DNA of 64,000 bases from Nepenthes gracilis (lineage: Eukaryota; Streptophyta; Magnoliopsida; Caryophyllales; Nepenthaceae), in assembly GCA_033239525.1 (NCBI GenBank), contig BSYO01000003.1, forward strand, positions 12,704,001 to 12,768,000, read 5' to 3'. Under the pieces are notes generated by a model. The model saw only the letters and a program-made list of their open reading frames with translations, was not told the DNA's origin and ran no database searches. Made by a program: the position numbers and the translations under genes. Below, in pieces: positions 43,210-56,240 of the stretch (its first letter is position 1; each line of letters opens with the position of its first letter).

Positions 43210-45599
43210 CAACAACCAGGGCAGGGTTTATACAGAGGAGGAGTTCGGCGGAGTAAGTATGGTAGTTTACCAACTCCCGTACTTCTCTTCAGAGGGTAGG
43301 TGGAGTAACTACGTTGGTTCACTTACTTCGTTAGGTTGCTGTCTAGTTGGATTCTAACTTGACAATAAAGTGCACTTTTGTCCTTAGTTACTATTAATTT
43401 AACTCAAACCAATTGCTCCAGTTTCATGTCTGCGGCCCACTCTTTGCTGATCAACGCCTTTTGGGCGGAACGCGTATTTCACTGGACGGGCCAATTTGGA
43501 GAGGGGCTAATTTTGAATCACAGCCGGCCTTGATTATAAGGCCGAAGTGACCAAGGCCGGAGTACTAGGGCTGGATTGGATTTTCGTATATGCAGGCTCA
43601 GCACGTTAATTGTTTTGTTTTCTTTTGGATCTCACAATAATCAGCGTCGATTTCGACACAACTTTGAATTACTGAACAAAGATAGATCGGCTTACTTTTC
43701 CTTCTGATAACATCCTCAAATATTCACATATCCAAAACCCCTCAATGACCACAAAATGACCTTTGGGCCTGGTAACCTATACAAATTGGATTTAGTGCAA
43801 ATCCTTATTAAATGATTTGCAGGAAAGATGACATTAATCTTCTGATACCTCAATCAGTTCAAACTTATATTTCAAATCCTATAACCCTATTGTAGGATGT
43901 TATCTCTTTACCAGTCCAACCCAAGCTAGCACAACGGTTCACCCACCGAACTACTAGTAAGATCAGGTTAAAACTTGATACCAGCTAATTCAAGCTCAGG
44001 CCCAAAATCACAGAATTCAATTGCAAGACATAATATGCTTACCAATCCAATTTAGATAGACTCGGCGACTTATTGACCAAATCATCCATAATGTTACATC
44101 AAGATTGGTACCACAAAATGGTTCAGATTAACCCAACCAATTGCATCTATGAACCCAAGAAAACGTCATAACCCTTGATACCACTTTTTTCAAGCTTGGA
44201 TCCTTAAATAAATAAATAAACTTAGGAATCATAGAATTATATGTTCGGGATCCCAAATGGCACATGTGTTGTGACATCAAAATTGAGAAATCTCGTCTTC
44301 CATCACGGCGATCAACACATTTTTCTTATGCGCTATCACCACCAAAACTTCGATCCAGGGCACTGGATTTCTTCACTATTAGGCCAGAGGATATAAACTA
44401 TCCTGAATCTAGTGATCAAGCTATCTACAACTTAGATCATAGTCCCAAAATCTCTTCGGAAAGACATTTATCCAAGATTTATCCATGTACATCCACCTTA
44501 ATATATCTTCTATCCTCCCAAATATTGGATCACCTTTGTCACTATTGCAATGCCTAGGTTTTCCAATTATACATAACTCAAAAACACAAAGCAACATGGG
44601 CTTGGAATCCCCAAAATGACACCAAGCTACAATATCAAACTCAAAAGCCTTACTTCTTATCACAACAAGTGACACTTAACACCCTGAGTTAATACCTTAG
44701 AATCCCGATTCAGACACTGGGACCTCTTCACCTCCCTCCCTAGATAAGGACATTCTTCAATCTTGCGATCAAATTAATTACAATTAGAATCATACTTCTT
44801 AACTTGTTGTGATGAATACCTCATCGATTAAAGAACACCCATGTAGATGTCCAACAATACTTCTAATCTTCCTGAACAATTGGCTACCACAAACACCATT
44901 TCAATATTTATGATCCATGTCTCAATTTTCACAGAATCCGAGTTACTTAGATTTCAAACACTTAACCGTTATTCATCCCACTTGCTAGGTTGATCACACA
45001 ACCCTTCTTAGCATATTACTAGCCTCAGGACCTCAATCTAGAGCTGGCCAAACTTGAACCTTAATCCAACACCAATTAACCTAGGCCCCGAATCCTCACT
45101 GATCAATTTAAATACTAAGTTAGCACTAATGAAATTAAAGCCTCAAGGTGCCTCCTTACAGCTCCTACTAGCCTCACGGTTGACCACTACCCCATGTATT
45201 CCCGTGACTAAAAACCATGTTACTTCCTATGACCACAAACATCACAATATTATGAATCCTCCAATAATCAGATTAGAGGGAGGGCCTAAGATTGATGCAT
45301 TTCAAAATTAACCCCTTAAGCCCAACATTTCCTCTAATCCGAACTACTTAATCTCACCTCAACATAGAACAGATTAACCTGAATCCTCAAACCACAGTTG
45401 ATCAGCCTAGGCTTAGGTTTGGTATCAACTAGCTTAAACACTATGTTCCAACTAAAGTCCAGTCTAGTTTAGGCAAAATAAGATACCTCGAACTATTCCA
45501 ACTTAATCATCCCATACCTTAATCTACCTATTTCGGCCAAATCTTAACTGGTCCTAAGCTTCCACATACGATTCAGATCAAACCTAAGACATCTCTTTT

Positions 45600-45611
45600 T
45601 CTCGGATACCA
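45600..45611 (-). other. Primer-binding site of element F
   Basis: Minus strand TGGTATCCGAGA, one change from the tRNA-iMet complement, 2 bases inside the 5' LTR boundary at 45614. Confidence 0.85.
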
Positions 45612-45613
45612 AC

Positions 45614-47398
45614 TGTGACGGACTGGGTAATTTTTCTTAAATAACCTCCGTCAATGGTAACATAAATTATGCCCATAATTTATCATTATGGATTATGTAG
45701 AAATTTCGGTAGAATTTTCTCTAAAACTGGATGAAAAATAGAAAATATAACCTGTTTAAAATAACCTGCACAAGCATACAACTATCTAATTTAGATATTT
45801 TCGACTACAAAACAGTAAACAGGACCACATCACCACACCATCCATGGCTCCAACACAGTATTCCTAACTACCGTATTGGGTCTGAAGAGATGCCATCGAA
45901 GACTAAATAAAATCTAAAACATCCGATATTATTGCGGAAGCATAGCTAAATCCAGAAACCCACGGAAGCACAACAATAACCATAAAATAAAAACAAACTG
46001 CATTAAACTACTAGGCTATTTACATTCTATTACAACAGACGTATCTAACTCTTCAGGCGTTCGACATTTAGCTAATCTCCTCAAACAAGTCTCTCTCCTT
46101 GCTCTAATTAATCGGGCACCGGCTTAATGTTTTCATCTAGAGGGACAAACAACAAAAGTGAGTATACAGCTCAAAAATGTAATCATACATCTTTAAGTAC
46201 AGTAAGTAACAGGAAAAACAGTAAGTGAGCAGGGGAAATATATAACTTGAATAAAAAGGAAGCATGTGATGAGAGGGGACATCTAGGATCATCTGGTTCT
46301 CATGTTTGTTCTGGTTATATTTATTCATTTTTATTACTTTCATTAATCTTTGCGGACCCGGGCTAGTAGGTCATACTAATCAACGATGTGAGAAAACGAG
46401 GAAAGGAATGTGTCTACCACACATTCTAAAGCCGGCTACATTTTAAGCTTGTAGCACTTGACCATCGACTACATTTTAGGCCTGCAGCATTGGGCTATCT
46501 CACCTCGACCCATATCCCTCGAGGACCAGGGCAATCCTTGTTCTTCCATAGTAGTATCCTAAAGCATACCACGAACATCACCAGCTTTCATGAGCGGTCA
46601 GAATATGTGGCCAAGTATTTCTTGGGTCCACACCGTGATGGACATGGCAAACCAGAGAATACTACCCCTATAAACCATGGTCCTAGTTTTAGGATTAATT
46701 CTTCCTTGAGGGAAGATCCACCACAAGTACATCACATTTTCCAATCAGAAAATCATATTCTCATTCTTATCTCTATCCAGGAGATCAAATCCATCAAATA
46801 TCTCTATCCAGGAGATCAAATCCATCATATCATACTTTGGTGAATTTTCCTCCATTTACTTGTTCGGTTCTCATCTTTCTGTGGAACTTAATCTCTTTTA
46901 GCAATTCAATCCAAGTTCACAAGAGAGTTTTGAATTTCTTACCTTTGATGGTCAAATATCATCTAGAAGCCTCTGGGATGCATTCCCTTGCTTCTGGTGT
47001 ACAAATAAATATTTTTGGGGCTTACAATTTAACATGAATATTTAAGCATACGTTTCATCACAATTAAATAGAGGTAGAGTATGCAAATTTACAATTTGGG
47101 GTCCCCCAGAACGTATTTCCTTGTGAACGGAGCATAAATATATATTTCAAAGCTTACATTACATTTAAACAATTAGACATAATTTTTATAACAATTAAAT
47201 GGGGCAAAGCATGTAAATGTTCCATTCAAACTCGAATGAATAGTGTCAAGGGGTATTTTAGAGCATCCGGATGCTGCGAACGGGTCGATACTTGTGAGAT
47301 CGGACGTCCGGTTGATACCTATGCATAATTGGGATGTGGTGATTCATATTTTGAGGTCGATTTAATATAATATGAAGGTAGAAGCATGCAATTTTCTA
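45614..47398 (-). mobile_element. Element F 5' LTR, part left of element H
   Basis: TGTGACGGACTGGG start; aligned with the F 3' LTR 27303-28115 and 35563-36530. It holds the uninterrupted version of the B target site (46420-46432). It is broken by H after GCATGCAATTTTCTA; TTCTA (47394-47398) is the likely TSD. Its promoter half lies to the right of H, outside the window. Confidence 0.9.
46108..46136 (-). other. Candidate LTR exon 2, F 5' LTR
   Basis: Minus strand TTTGTCCCTCTAG acceptor, then DENIKPVPD and TAA. If the TAA is read as a mutated GAN codon, the following Leu-Glu continues the PDxLE pattern of D. Confidence 0.42.
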
Positions 47399-49429
47399 TG
47401 TTGACCAGAGTTTCAGAATATGATAATTGGGAGGTAATTTAGTTAAAATAGGTAAATTGTGGTCAAAAGGTATGGGAGGAATCGGATTGAAAAGCTCAAA
47501 GAACCGGAATTAGTAAATTGGGAACCAAAATTGTAAGCTGTGAAATGTTAATTCGTTGATAAGATTTTGGGTTTTAAATTGTAATAATCATGGCTTATTG
47601 AGGTTATATAATGAAAAATAAGGTCCAAGGATGTGAAAGATTGGGTTAGAATGGTCAAAACGGATCCCGAACGGCAAAAATACGAAGTAGGCTTGTTGCA
47701 GGCTTGCTATAGGCCTGACATGCGCCCTTTGTGGGCTTGGGCCCACGGAGAGCACATAATTCAGATTGGCTGTGCTTGCCATGCGCTTGGGCTCACTCGA
47801 GCTGGCTTGGGCAGTAAGGCTGCGCTCACCGCGTGCTCGAGCGCCAGGCCATTTTAAAGCCCTGTACTGTTTTGCGATTTTCATTTTCCCATGTAACCAA
47901 ATCCTTTTAGAGAGAGAGGGCGATGAACAAGAGAGAGAAAGGAGGAGATCGATGCCATAGATCCCAAATCCGGCTTCAAGCTAGTTGGAGAAATCGTAGA
48001 GCAAGTCGAGGCAAGTACATCTATACCATTTTTCTTCTGTTTATGTTGATTTTCGTCAAATTTCCTTCGGGTATTTTATCCCGATACTCGACCGTATGTA
48101 TATCATTGTGATGCCCATAGTCTAATTATGTATATATGTGAAATTCATCGTTTGATTCATTGTTTCCGCATTGTTATGCAAATCCAAAACCTCAACTACG
48201 CACGTGTACTGTTCATGCACGATCGGGTGGATTCCGACCTCCAATTTTTTGGGCTTTTGCATGAATTAGGACGAGAATATGATTACCCATATTCTCCATA
48301 AGTTAATTCATCGGTTGGGTACCTAATGTGGTGGAATTATGTGAAATTCCATTCGTAAAACCCTAACCCTTCGTCCGGGTGGTTTCGGGCTTCGATTTTT
48401 GGTGCTTTTGATTTATTTGGGACTAGATTATGATTTTACATGACTTGGATAAGTTGATTTACTGATTGGGTATCCTAAATTGTTGAATTTGGTGGAAATT
48501 CATTTGCGAAACCCTTGACCAGCGTTTGGACACCGTTTGAGCTTCTATGTGGAGTTAAATATATAAATTGACTTGGGATTAGAGTTACCCATGCCTTGGA
48601 TTTGATACCTATTGGATGTCCGTAATTTCGAGAATTAATCGATTTGTGTATATGTGCACTATTCACGTACACTGTTCACGAGTACTATTCACCCGAGAAT
48701 TTCGGATGTATTTGTGTAATGTTTTCATATTTAAATGCCGATTAAGTGATATGCATTTGTGTAAATTCAATTGTTCAATTTGAAAGTTTCGGCATGCCAA
48801 ATTTTGAAGGAATTCGTATTCGGAAGCTCTTCAAGTTAATCTGCTCCTTCCGGAGAGAAAAGAAGCTGAGGTACGACAGTAAGCATGAAGTGGAAAAAAA
48901 CCTGGAGAAATCACTCGTTCCTATTTTTACAGTATTTTAATATCTTTGCAATTGTACTTATACTCTAAAAGCATGTTTCTCCATGTTCTGTATAAATAAG
49001 CCTATTTCTGTAAATTAATCGGATATATGTCATGTTTACATGTATATACTGTAATATCTGACATTGAATTCATAAAAATGCACATGTTAAGTGTCCGTTT
49101 ATCATTTGATAATTTCAGCTAAACCCTAGGTACGAAGATGATGGGTTTTAATGATTTTTACCCATAAATTTTTTTGTATAAAAGTTAATTTGTATTGAAA
49201 TAAAGCTCCTGATATAATTGGTTTCTGAAAATTTTATACGGACTTATACTGATAAATCACTATGGACTTCTAAAGTAAAACTGAAAGGATTTTAGACCGT
49301 TACTGTATATTCTGAACCAATTCTGAAGGGTTTCTAACTATCTTTCTAAATTCTGAAATAAATTTGAAAGGTTATGAACTATTTTTGAACATTCTGAAGT
49401 TAACTGAAGTGTAATTGTGAAACTTTGAA
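47399..49429 (+). mobile_element. Element H 5' LTR, part before J
   Basis: It aligns with the 3' LTR 62825-64000 for its first part (GGTCAAAAGGTATG, GGTTATATAATGAAAAATAAGG, GATTCCGACCTCC). From about 48940 to 49429 it follows the B LTR (TATAAAAGTTAATTTG, AAATAAAGCTCCTG). Plus features: GC-rich module 47690-47850, TATA-like TTTTAAAG 47852-47859, exon 1 47923-48010, donor 48010/48011. Confidence 0.88.
47923..48010 (+). CDS. Candidate exon 1 of LTR-encoded small protein, H 5' LTR
   Basis: ATG 47923, about 65 bases after the TATA-like box, then 29 codons plus one base to donor TCGAG|GCAAGTAC. The peptide is strongly basic: MNKREKGGDR, HRSQIRLQAS, WRNRRASR. In phase 1 it joins the Asp codon of exon 2 at 58911. 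The H 3' LTR copy keeps ATG, length and phase. F (3' LTR, minus) reads GGDRAHRVRICP in the same register and E RVRICPK, so conservation reaches across families. Function unknown; the basic N-terminus with acidic tail might bind nucleic acid. Confidence 0.45.
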
Positions 49430-49731
49430 TGTGACGACCCGAGCTCGGATCCTTAAACCCGACCCAGACCGTCACGATGAAAGTCTTGAATTATCCCAAA
49501 TTTTAAAAATTACACATCATCAATTAACTCAACATCATCAAAACATCATCAATGATCCTCATAAATGCATTATAAATTAAACATCTATATTAGCAACAAT
49601 AATAATTTCAATAAATGACATTGATGTCCCAAAATATCAAATCTCATAAAGGAAATCTAACACAAGTCGAACAATAACTAAATCAAAAATCTTAAATCCC
49701 ATTCGGAGAACCTCGAACTCTAATATCACCT

Positions 49732-49787
49732 CTATCTAGTGGTTACCCAAAAGTCACATGATCTCCTTAATCCTGATATCAACCTGT
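49732..49787 (-). other. Candidate LTR exon 2, J LTR
   Basis: Minus strand GGCTCCATATTAG, then DRLISGLRRSCDFWVTTR and TAG. The DRL start resembles the A exon (DDRLM), but the acidic end is absent. It is assigned by position and branch-site context. Confidence 0.3.
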
Positions 49788-50023
49788 CTAATATGGAGCC
49801 AATAAAACACAAGAGCGAGCCGAATGCCCAGCAAGTAAACATAATCAACAATAGATGAGTACAATTAAGCATTCCGGATAATAAAAAATTAAATAAAATC
49901 AATAATAGCAAGTAATAGATCAACCACTGTCCGAAACTCAATAACATGTCGTGTCCACAACCCGAAGGCCACGTGAACGGCTAAGTATCAAGGAATCAAC
50001 ATGGATCCGTTGAATCTGATCAT

Positions 50024-51345
50024 CAGCTCAATACGATGTCACAATTGTATGAACGACATCAATCTCCAAGGACCTTATTCTACCATAATGACAAAAGGCC
50101 ACGTATTTACGCCCCCGACGGCTGGGTGAGTACCACGAGGTTACCTGGTATCCATGGTATCCCCACTACCCCTACAGTCCTCCCAGAGGCTGTACTCGTA
50201 GCATGCTCATACCATCTCCGATACCCCTTGCCAATGATATCTCAGATATCATCCTCTACGATGGTCCCTAGGTTATAAGCATCCCTCTCGACTAACTGTA
50301 CGAGATAACAAGAATTTGAATATCAGCTCAATTTGTGGTCACCATTGTATGAGATAATAAGAATATCCCTGGACCTTATTCTACCATAGTGAACCAAAGG
50401 CGTGCATTTACGCCCCCAACGGCTGGGTAATACAATGAGGTTATCCATGATATCCCCACTACCCTACAGTCCTCTCAGAGGCTGTACCCGTAGCATGCTC
50501 ATACCATCTCCGATACCCCTCGCCAATGATATCCCAAATATTATTCTCTATGATGGTCACTAGATTATAAGCATCCCTTCTCAATATCAACGACCTCAAT
50601 CCTCCAGAATGAAATCAGTACTGGAAAAGTATAGATTACTTTATGGTCCCATGGACTCCCATTTATCCAGTTACCGTAAAATCTTCGCACACTCTCCTTT
50701 ACTTATCCATAGAGTGCCGTTAAAACATATGCACACCACTAAGATTAACGCGAAGAATGATTTATCGGGTTTCATCAATGAGATACAGGAATCATCACGT
50801 AACCGATTAATATTATTTAAACTGTGCCAATAAACAATGGTAATCCCTGGAATCTGACATCAACGATGATTGGGGATTTCCCTGGTCCATATGTCAGCTA
50901 GAACGACCAGCATAATCACGATAACAATCAATATTGATTCCACCGAATCCGAATATCTTAGAATCCACACAAAGATACTACCAACACAACAAATGAGGTA
51001 CTCACAATCATAGAAAATCATAAGAAAATTCCTAGATCTTATTCCGCCATTGTGAACCAAAGGCTGCGTATACCCCCCAACAGTTGGGTACTTGCACGGC
51101 TACCGATGCTCGCAAGTTTGACCTCTGACCAAAATCCATGGTCCACAGAGACTTTGCCAAAGAATGTACAGAAGTCTCCCGAGCATGCTCATCATGATAA
51201 TCTTCCGACTCTACAAGGTATGGAAGATACCTCACATGTCAACCCAGCATCTCCCACCATGATATCCTTGATATCATGATCTACGATATTCACATGGCCA
51301 TAAGCATCCCGCAAAACTAGGCAACGTACCTCAACCCACCAGGAT
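50024..51345. repeat. About 300-bp segment present three times in J LTR
   Basis: 50024-50290 and 50326-50585 are near copies (TACGCCCCC(G/A)ACGGCTGGGT, CATGCTCATACCATCTCCG, TATAAGCATCCC). A third, more diverged copy is at about 51025-51345 (CCCCCCAACAGTTGGGT, GAGCATGCTCATCATGAT, CATAAGCATCCC). It corresponds by position to the GC-rich islands of the other LTRs. Confidence 0.8.
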
Positions 51346-51890
51346 ACGAAAATCAGTATCGGATAAGCGTAGACCACATTTAAGTACCATAGCCTCCCAT
51401 TCGACAAGATATTTCAATGTTTTCACACTCTTCTCAACCTTGACCATAAGAAGCCAACAAATACACATACTCACACACCAAGTATAACGCAAAGAAAGCT
51501 TTGCAACATCAATAACAGAACGTCTTTCAATGTTGACCAGACCGTACTCATTCCATCAAATCTAACACAAAGGAACATATCTCAAGACATCCAAAGGGAA
51601 TACATAGATCAAGATATGATCAGCTCAAACGACTTCACTATTTTTACTTCGGAGCGATGCCTATGACTAAAGCCAGCAATATTTTTATTTTAAATTTCCA
51701 TCCCCAATTAATTTTATAAGGTTCCAACAATTAATCGGCATCATTTATTTCTTCGTAGAATCAGTATCACTCCGAAAATATACAACTACAAATATCTTCT
51801 ATGCTCTTTACCATCTCTATTCTCATACATACAATATAACCACGCATTTTAGCATGCATACACATATAACCACATATTTTTAGCATACAC

Positions 51891-51965
51891 ACATACATAT
51901 ATATATATACATATATATATACCCAAATTTCATTGCTACATATATAAATATACATATCCTGCATT

Positions 51966-52001
<36 letters not shown>

Positions 52002-52540
52002 CATATACATACATACATACATACATATTCTCACAAGATATATATACATACATACATACCCACACACATGCCACTTACACACATCCACGTTCACCATTCT
52101 TCAAATTCAAGCCCATGGCCCACTATACTCACACACACACAATCCAGCCCAACACTCACACACAGAGCCCATTGCTCATCACTTGGCCCACTAAACACAC
52201 TCACATACAGCCCACTAATTTTGCCCACTAACATACACACACAGCCCACATCTACACACACACACAGCTCAGTCTCGCCCAACACACACACACAACCCAG
52301 CCTACCACACCCACTACAACCCACATACACAGCCCAACTGCTTCACACACCCACACAACAGCCTTGCTGCTACACTCATACACACACACAACTCACACAC
52401 ACAGCCACACTGATGCGCACATACACGACTGCACACCCAGCCCCACAACACTGCTCACACATGCATCTACACACAGACTCACATATTACACACACCGGCA
52501 CACAACCACCACAATATACACATATACACATTTATATACC
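51891..52540. repeat. TA/CATA microsatellite and CA-rich low-complexity tract
   Basis: 51891-52060 is (TA)n and (CATA)n. 52060-52540 is a degenerate run of ACACACACAGCCCA-like text. A 170-codon frame at 52068-52580 (Thr/His/Pro-rich) is simply this repeat translated. It lies in the intron-like part of the J LTR. Confidence 0.9.
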
Positions 52541-52933
52541 ACACAGCATCATTTTATACTTACATATGTACATATGCTAAATCAACAATTCCCATATTCC
52601 TCACTCACAGAGCCACGACCAGAAAACATAACACAAAGCCCTGTTTCCCGATTTCTGATTTTCTTCCCAATTTGCACCATTTCCACGATTTTTCCACTGC
52701 ACAACCCTCACATAACCTGATTTCGGCAACCTCGGTAGTAAATAGAGAGAGAGAGCAGATTTGCATAAGGGAAAATTAGATCTCAGAACACGCAGAGATA
52801 GAAATTAATGAAATCACAACTACTGAATAAAGGAGTGAAATAATAAGGGTTCACATGCAAATTCAAAGAGAATGACAGTAGAGAGATTCCACTTGCAAAC
52901 AGAGGAGAATGACATTAAGGGGATTTCACTTGC

Positions 52934-53120
52934 CTGGAGCGACGGCTAGGGTTTGCGATAGTGGCCTTGACTTCAGCTGAGCAGCAACGTCAATGGTGAC
53001 CTGGATAAATAGCGGCGATGGCTTTGACTGAAGCGGTCGGTTCGGATTGGTGATGGCGGCTTTGGCTTCGATCAATGACGGCAACGGCAGTATCACTCCA
53101 GACGGCCCCCTTCTTCCCAC
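52934..53120 (-). other. Candidate exon 1 of the LTR small ORF, J LTR
   Basis: On the minus strand a phase-1 frame is open for 62 codons plus one base into donor GCTCCAG|GCAAGTG (52934/52933). It starts at GTG, without ATG, shortly after the TATA-like box (GRRGPSGVILPLPS ... LSQTLAVAP). It is longer and less basic than in H or E; homology is by position only. Confidence 0.25.
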
Positions 53121-53337
53121 ACCGTCTCCTTAAATAATGAAGGAATCGATTAGGGTTTTGCCGAGTTTCCATTTGAGGCCCGATTTTCTTCCTCTCCCGC
53201 CGCCACAAATCGTGCACTCCCTTCCTTCTTCTCTTCCTCCTTTCTTTCTCCCTTTCTTTCTTTTCTTCTCTTTCCCCTTTTTCTTTTTTTTCCTTCTTTT
53301 TCCTTTGGCCAATTCCTTCCTTCTCTTCTCCTTTTGC

Positions 53338-53381
<44 letters not shown>

Positions 53382-53412
53382 CATATATTTATTATTATTA
53401 TTATTATTATTA
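53338..53412. repeat. (TTA)n microsatellite
   Basis: TTA units interrupted once by TACATATATTT. The homologous array at 57673-57848 in the other J LTR is much longer, a length difference expected from slippage. Confidence 0.95.
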
Positions 53413-53843
53413 TTTACTTACTATTTTTTATATATTAATATTATATTAATATATATATTTATAATTATTTATTATTTTTATTTATTATTTTTTGTTATTT
53501 TATTAATATCACTCACTATAATTAATAATATTTATTATTATTTATATTTATTACTGTTATTAAAGATATTAATTATCTCATTACCCTTATCATAATATTT
53601 AAGCTTTTAATTAATTATATATATATTTATTTTATTTTCAGTTAATAAATTTTGATACACAAAGATTATCTAATATTAATTCATTTAGGTTGATTTGTAA
53701 CTAATTTAATCTAACACACTAACTAATCTAAATTTAAGTTAATAGTCTAAATATTTAAACCTAAAAGTAATTAAAAATAATTATGAAAACTTAATTTATC
53801 AATTTTAATTTCTTAAAATAAAAAAAATATTTAGAATATTACA

Positions 53844-54113
53844 ATCTTCCCCCCTTAAAAGATTTTCGTCCTTGAAAATTAAGACACTCATCGGACATTT
53901 TATCTCTAATTTTTTTTCTTCAAATTCTTTCGCACACATATATATATATATATTCATCAAGTCTTTAATTAATTTGAACCCATGTCCTGATAAATCTCAA
54001 AAAGAAATCATCCATATAATATTTCCATTTTGACCAAACAATTTTCTCTAGGATACTGTAGTTCCATCTTAGTGACTTAGGTTAATTGATTCTATGTTAA
54101 TACTCAGCACATC
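53844..54113 (-). other. Element J internal remnant with PPT
   Basis: Minus strand CTTTTAAGGGGGGAAGAT (PPT) abuts the J LTR end, preceded by TTTTCAAGGACGAAAATC, a diverged version of the GAGGACAAAATTTC context. About 250 bp without coding sequence follow, to the E LTR. Confidence 0.65.
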
Positions 54114-54581
54114 TGTGATGGATCGGGTTATTTTTCTTAAATAAACCTCCGTCAATAAAATAATATAATTTAATATCATAAATTTCTAGAGAAAATCGGG
54201 CAGAGTTTCATTTGTAAATCGAACGTTTGCCAAAATACAAACACCTGTACAAAACCCTGCACAACATCCACATATACACGTATCACCATACACAGGATCT
54301 TATAGCCACCAAAATACCTCCAGTGGCACCGACGTTATAACACATGTATGGTGTCGGCTGAGGAAAAGATGCCAACTAAAAGATTCCCATTATGACCACA
54401 AATACAACCTGCGGAAGCGTGACAACCATAATATACAATACAAGAAACCAAAATTATCCATCCATCCATATATATATATACCGACATGGCATGATAATAT
54501 ACAAAATTTCTGTGATGTACAAAAATGCACTAAATCCTCAAGCTCCTTACAAAATCAGGTCTCCTAACTTGTCCCTCTGGC

Positions 54582-54616
54582 TTACTCGGTCTCGTCGGGC
54601 ATCAAAGCATTGTCAT
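54582..54616 (-). CDS. Candidate exon 2 of LTR-encoded small protein, E LTR
   Basis: Minus strand CTCTCTCTTTTCA then A instead of G (acceptor AG mutated to AA), followed by frame DNALMPDETE and TAA after the split Asp codon. Context TTGTTGGGC...TGCTCACCC is the conserved branch-site region. The end PDExE-stop matches C and D; the LM resembles A (KLMEDEVE). The acceptor mutation means this copy is probably no longer spliced. Confidence 0.42.
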
Positions 54617-55884
54617 TTGAAAAGAGAGAGAGCAAGGGTGAGCATATCGCCCAACAAGTGTAAACATACGCCACTAACCAAATATGGGTAAACAATAAGG
54701 ACAATAAAGGGATGGGGGAAGATCACACTTATTTCAAATAAAAGGGAGCATAAGAGGAAGGAAACCTTTGGGGATCACCTGATTTGCATATTAACATTGA
54801 ATACGCTTTTACATACCTTTATTATTTCCATTAATCTTTGCGGACCAGGACCAGTAGGTCGTACTAGCAACGATGCGAGAGAACGAGGAAAGGATCATGA
54901 TACTCCACATGATCTAAGGTCGTGAGGGCTTATTCTTAGACCCAGCCGGGGGGTCGTCTGCATATCATGCCAACACATCATGTCAATAATCGCCCCATTC
55001 CCCCGGGGTACCAGGGCAGTTCCTCGTTCTTCCACAATAGTATCCTCAGGCGTGACACGGACATCACTCGCTCACACAAGCGACCAGAATACACGGCCAA
55101 AGTATTCTTCAGGTTTCTACCGAGATGGACGTGTCAAGCCAGAGAATACTACCCAATGAACATAAGTCCATGGTCCTAGTTTCATGATTCCATTATTTCC
55201 ATTTGAGGGAAAGTCCACCATATCCAATTTGCCATATCTCCACCATTTGGGAGGTCCCATCATTCATCTCACGTTGTGGACTTCCCTCCGTTAACTCGTT
55301 TAGTTCTCATCTCACTTTGGAATTTAAGCATTTTTAACGATTCTCTTATACATATGATTACCAAAGTTCATGAGAGATTGGAATTTCTTACCATCGATGA
55401 GCCAATATCACATCGGAGTCCTCCGGAGCCCGTTGCATTGCAATCGACGCACAAATTCATAATTTCAAGCTTACATTCAAATATAATCAATTAGATATAC
55501 TTCTCATAACAATTAAGTAGGATAAAAGCATGCAAACTTTTCATTATACCTCGGATGAACAGTAACGTGATGTTTTAGAGCGTTTGGACGCCACGAACGG
55601 GTTGAATCTTGTCCGATCGAATGTCCGGTTGATGTATATGCATACTTAGGACTTGATAGTTCATATTTTGAAGTCTTTTTGACGTTTATTTGAAGAAGAA
55701 ACAGAGGGACCGAAATAAGCTAGGGGATTAGGGTTTGGTGGCACCAAATCAAACGGTTCAGACAATGAATTGAACAAATAATTACATATTCACGGAACAT
55801 AAATCATGGGTCGTATATTTTATGCATTTTGGCCGGGTACCGAAATGATAATACCGGATGGAGAATGAATAAAAATTAAAAGAG

Positions 55885-56034
55885 TAATCTTATTTTTAAT
55901 GACCGTTGTTATTGGTTTGGGGGCTCCCCCGTTTGCTATGTCTCTTTCCCCAAGTCGGTAAAACACTTGGTTAAAAACATAGTTTGTACATTTTTTTAAT
56001 CTTTAATGCATTTAATTACTTACCAAAAAAAAAA
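55885..56034 (+). mobile_element. Short LINE-like retroposon copy
   Basis: Flanked by perfect 18-bp duplications GAATAAAAATTAAAAGAG (55867-55884, 56035-56052). It ends in an A10 tail after ACTTACC. CCCCAAGTCGGTAAAACAC and TAGTTTGTACATTTTT match the 3' end of the copy at 38478-39102. Only about 150 bp of the 3' end was inserted. Confidence 0.82.
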
Positions 56035-56080
56035 GAATAAAAATTAAAAGAGAGCAAATAGTGAGTATGTGAATACTTGC

Positions 56081-56171
56081 CTCGACGCGTGCTATTACTT
56101 TTATAACTGACTTTCGGACAGATTCGAACTCTGCGCCTCGATCTCCTTCTTTCTCTCTCTAAGATCGGCAT
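56081..56171 (-). CDS. Candidate exon 1 of LTR-encoded small protein, E LTR
   Basis: ATG at 56171 on the minus strand, about 70 bases downstream of the TATA box, then 30 codons plus one base to donor TCGAG|GCAAGTAT (56081/56080), phase 1. Very basic: MPILERERRR, SRRRVRICPK, VSYKSNSTRR. RVRICP and YKS-N-T are also read in F (RVRICPRAIYKSCNT), and the position of Tyr-Lys corresponds to Trp-Arg in H (SWRNRRASR). No known domain is recognised. Confidence 0.45.
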
Positions 56172-56240
56172 TCTCTCTCTCTTTCTCTCCAGAGCATTCT
56201 GGAAAATGTGGGAAAGTGAAGAAACACGATGCAAATCCCG

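Larger units (their letters stand above)
40391..43636 (-). mobile_element. Solo LTR D (3246 bp) inside element F
   Basis: TGTGACGGAACAG to TTGGATCTCACA, TSD ATAAT at 40386-40390 and 43637-43641. Same family group as 1-1670 and allied to B/C (GATAGATTATGTTCACTCC block, ATGCCATCTAAGACC). Minus features: TATA near 43226-43234, exon 1 43131-43209, donor 43131/43130, tandem donors 42850-43130, micro-repeat array 41396-42835, exon 2 40685-40722. Confidence 0.93.
37546..45599 (-). other. Non-coding internal region of element F
   Basis: No gag or pol motif in six frames. It aligns in reverse with H internal sequence: just after the PBS (minus strand GAATCGTATGTGGAAGC against GAATCATATGTGGAAGC in H) and at 38357-38374 (reverse of CATCGGTATGCCAATGAG). 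It is interrupted by the retroposon 38478-39102 and solo LTR D. Net length is about 4.2 kb. It looks like a non-autonomous (LARD-like) element depending on proteins from a partner such as A. Confidence 0.7.
49430..53843 (-). mobile_element. Element J 3' LTR (4.4 kb) inside H 5' LTR
   Basis: TGTGACGACCCGAG to TTAGAATATTACA, then PPT-like text. Its right part (53166-53843) recurs at 57504-58279, the remnant of the other LTR. H LTR sequence resumes at 58280. Flanks TTGAA and CTAAA are only weakly alike, so the TSD is unproven. Minus features: TATTTAAGG TATA-like box 53129-53137, exon 1 52934-53120, donor CCAG|GCAAGTG, exon 2 49732-49787 after a TTGCTGGGC...GGCTCGCTC branch-type context. Confidence 0.85.

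Noticed and set aside
37546..45599. A hidden host gene in the interior of element F
   Set aside because: No exon-like conserved protein motif found; the segment is collinear with the interiors of H and C, so it belongs to the transposon.
52068..52580. 170-codon Thr/His/Pro-rich frame
   Set aside because: Translation of a degenerate (CA)n tract; no domain and both strands are open.
53137..53595. 152-codon Leu/Phe-rich frame, and similar frames at 57509-57898
   Set aside because: Polypyrimidine and (TTA)n microsatellite translated; it would look like a membrane protein only by composition.
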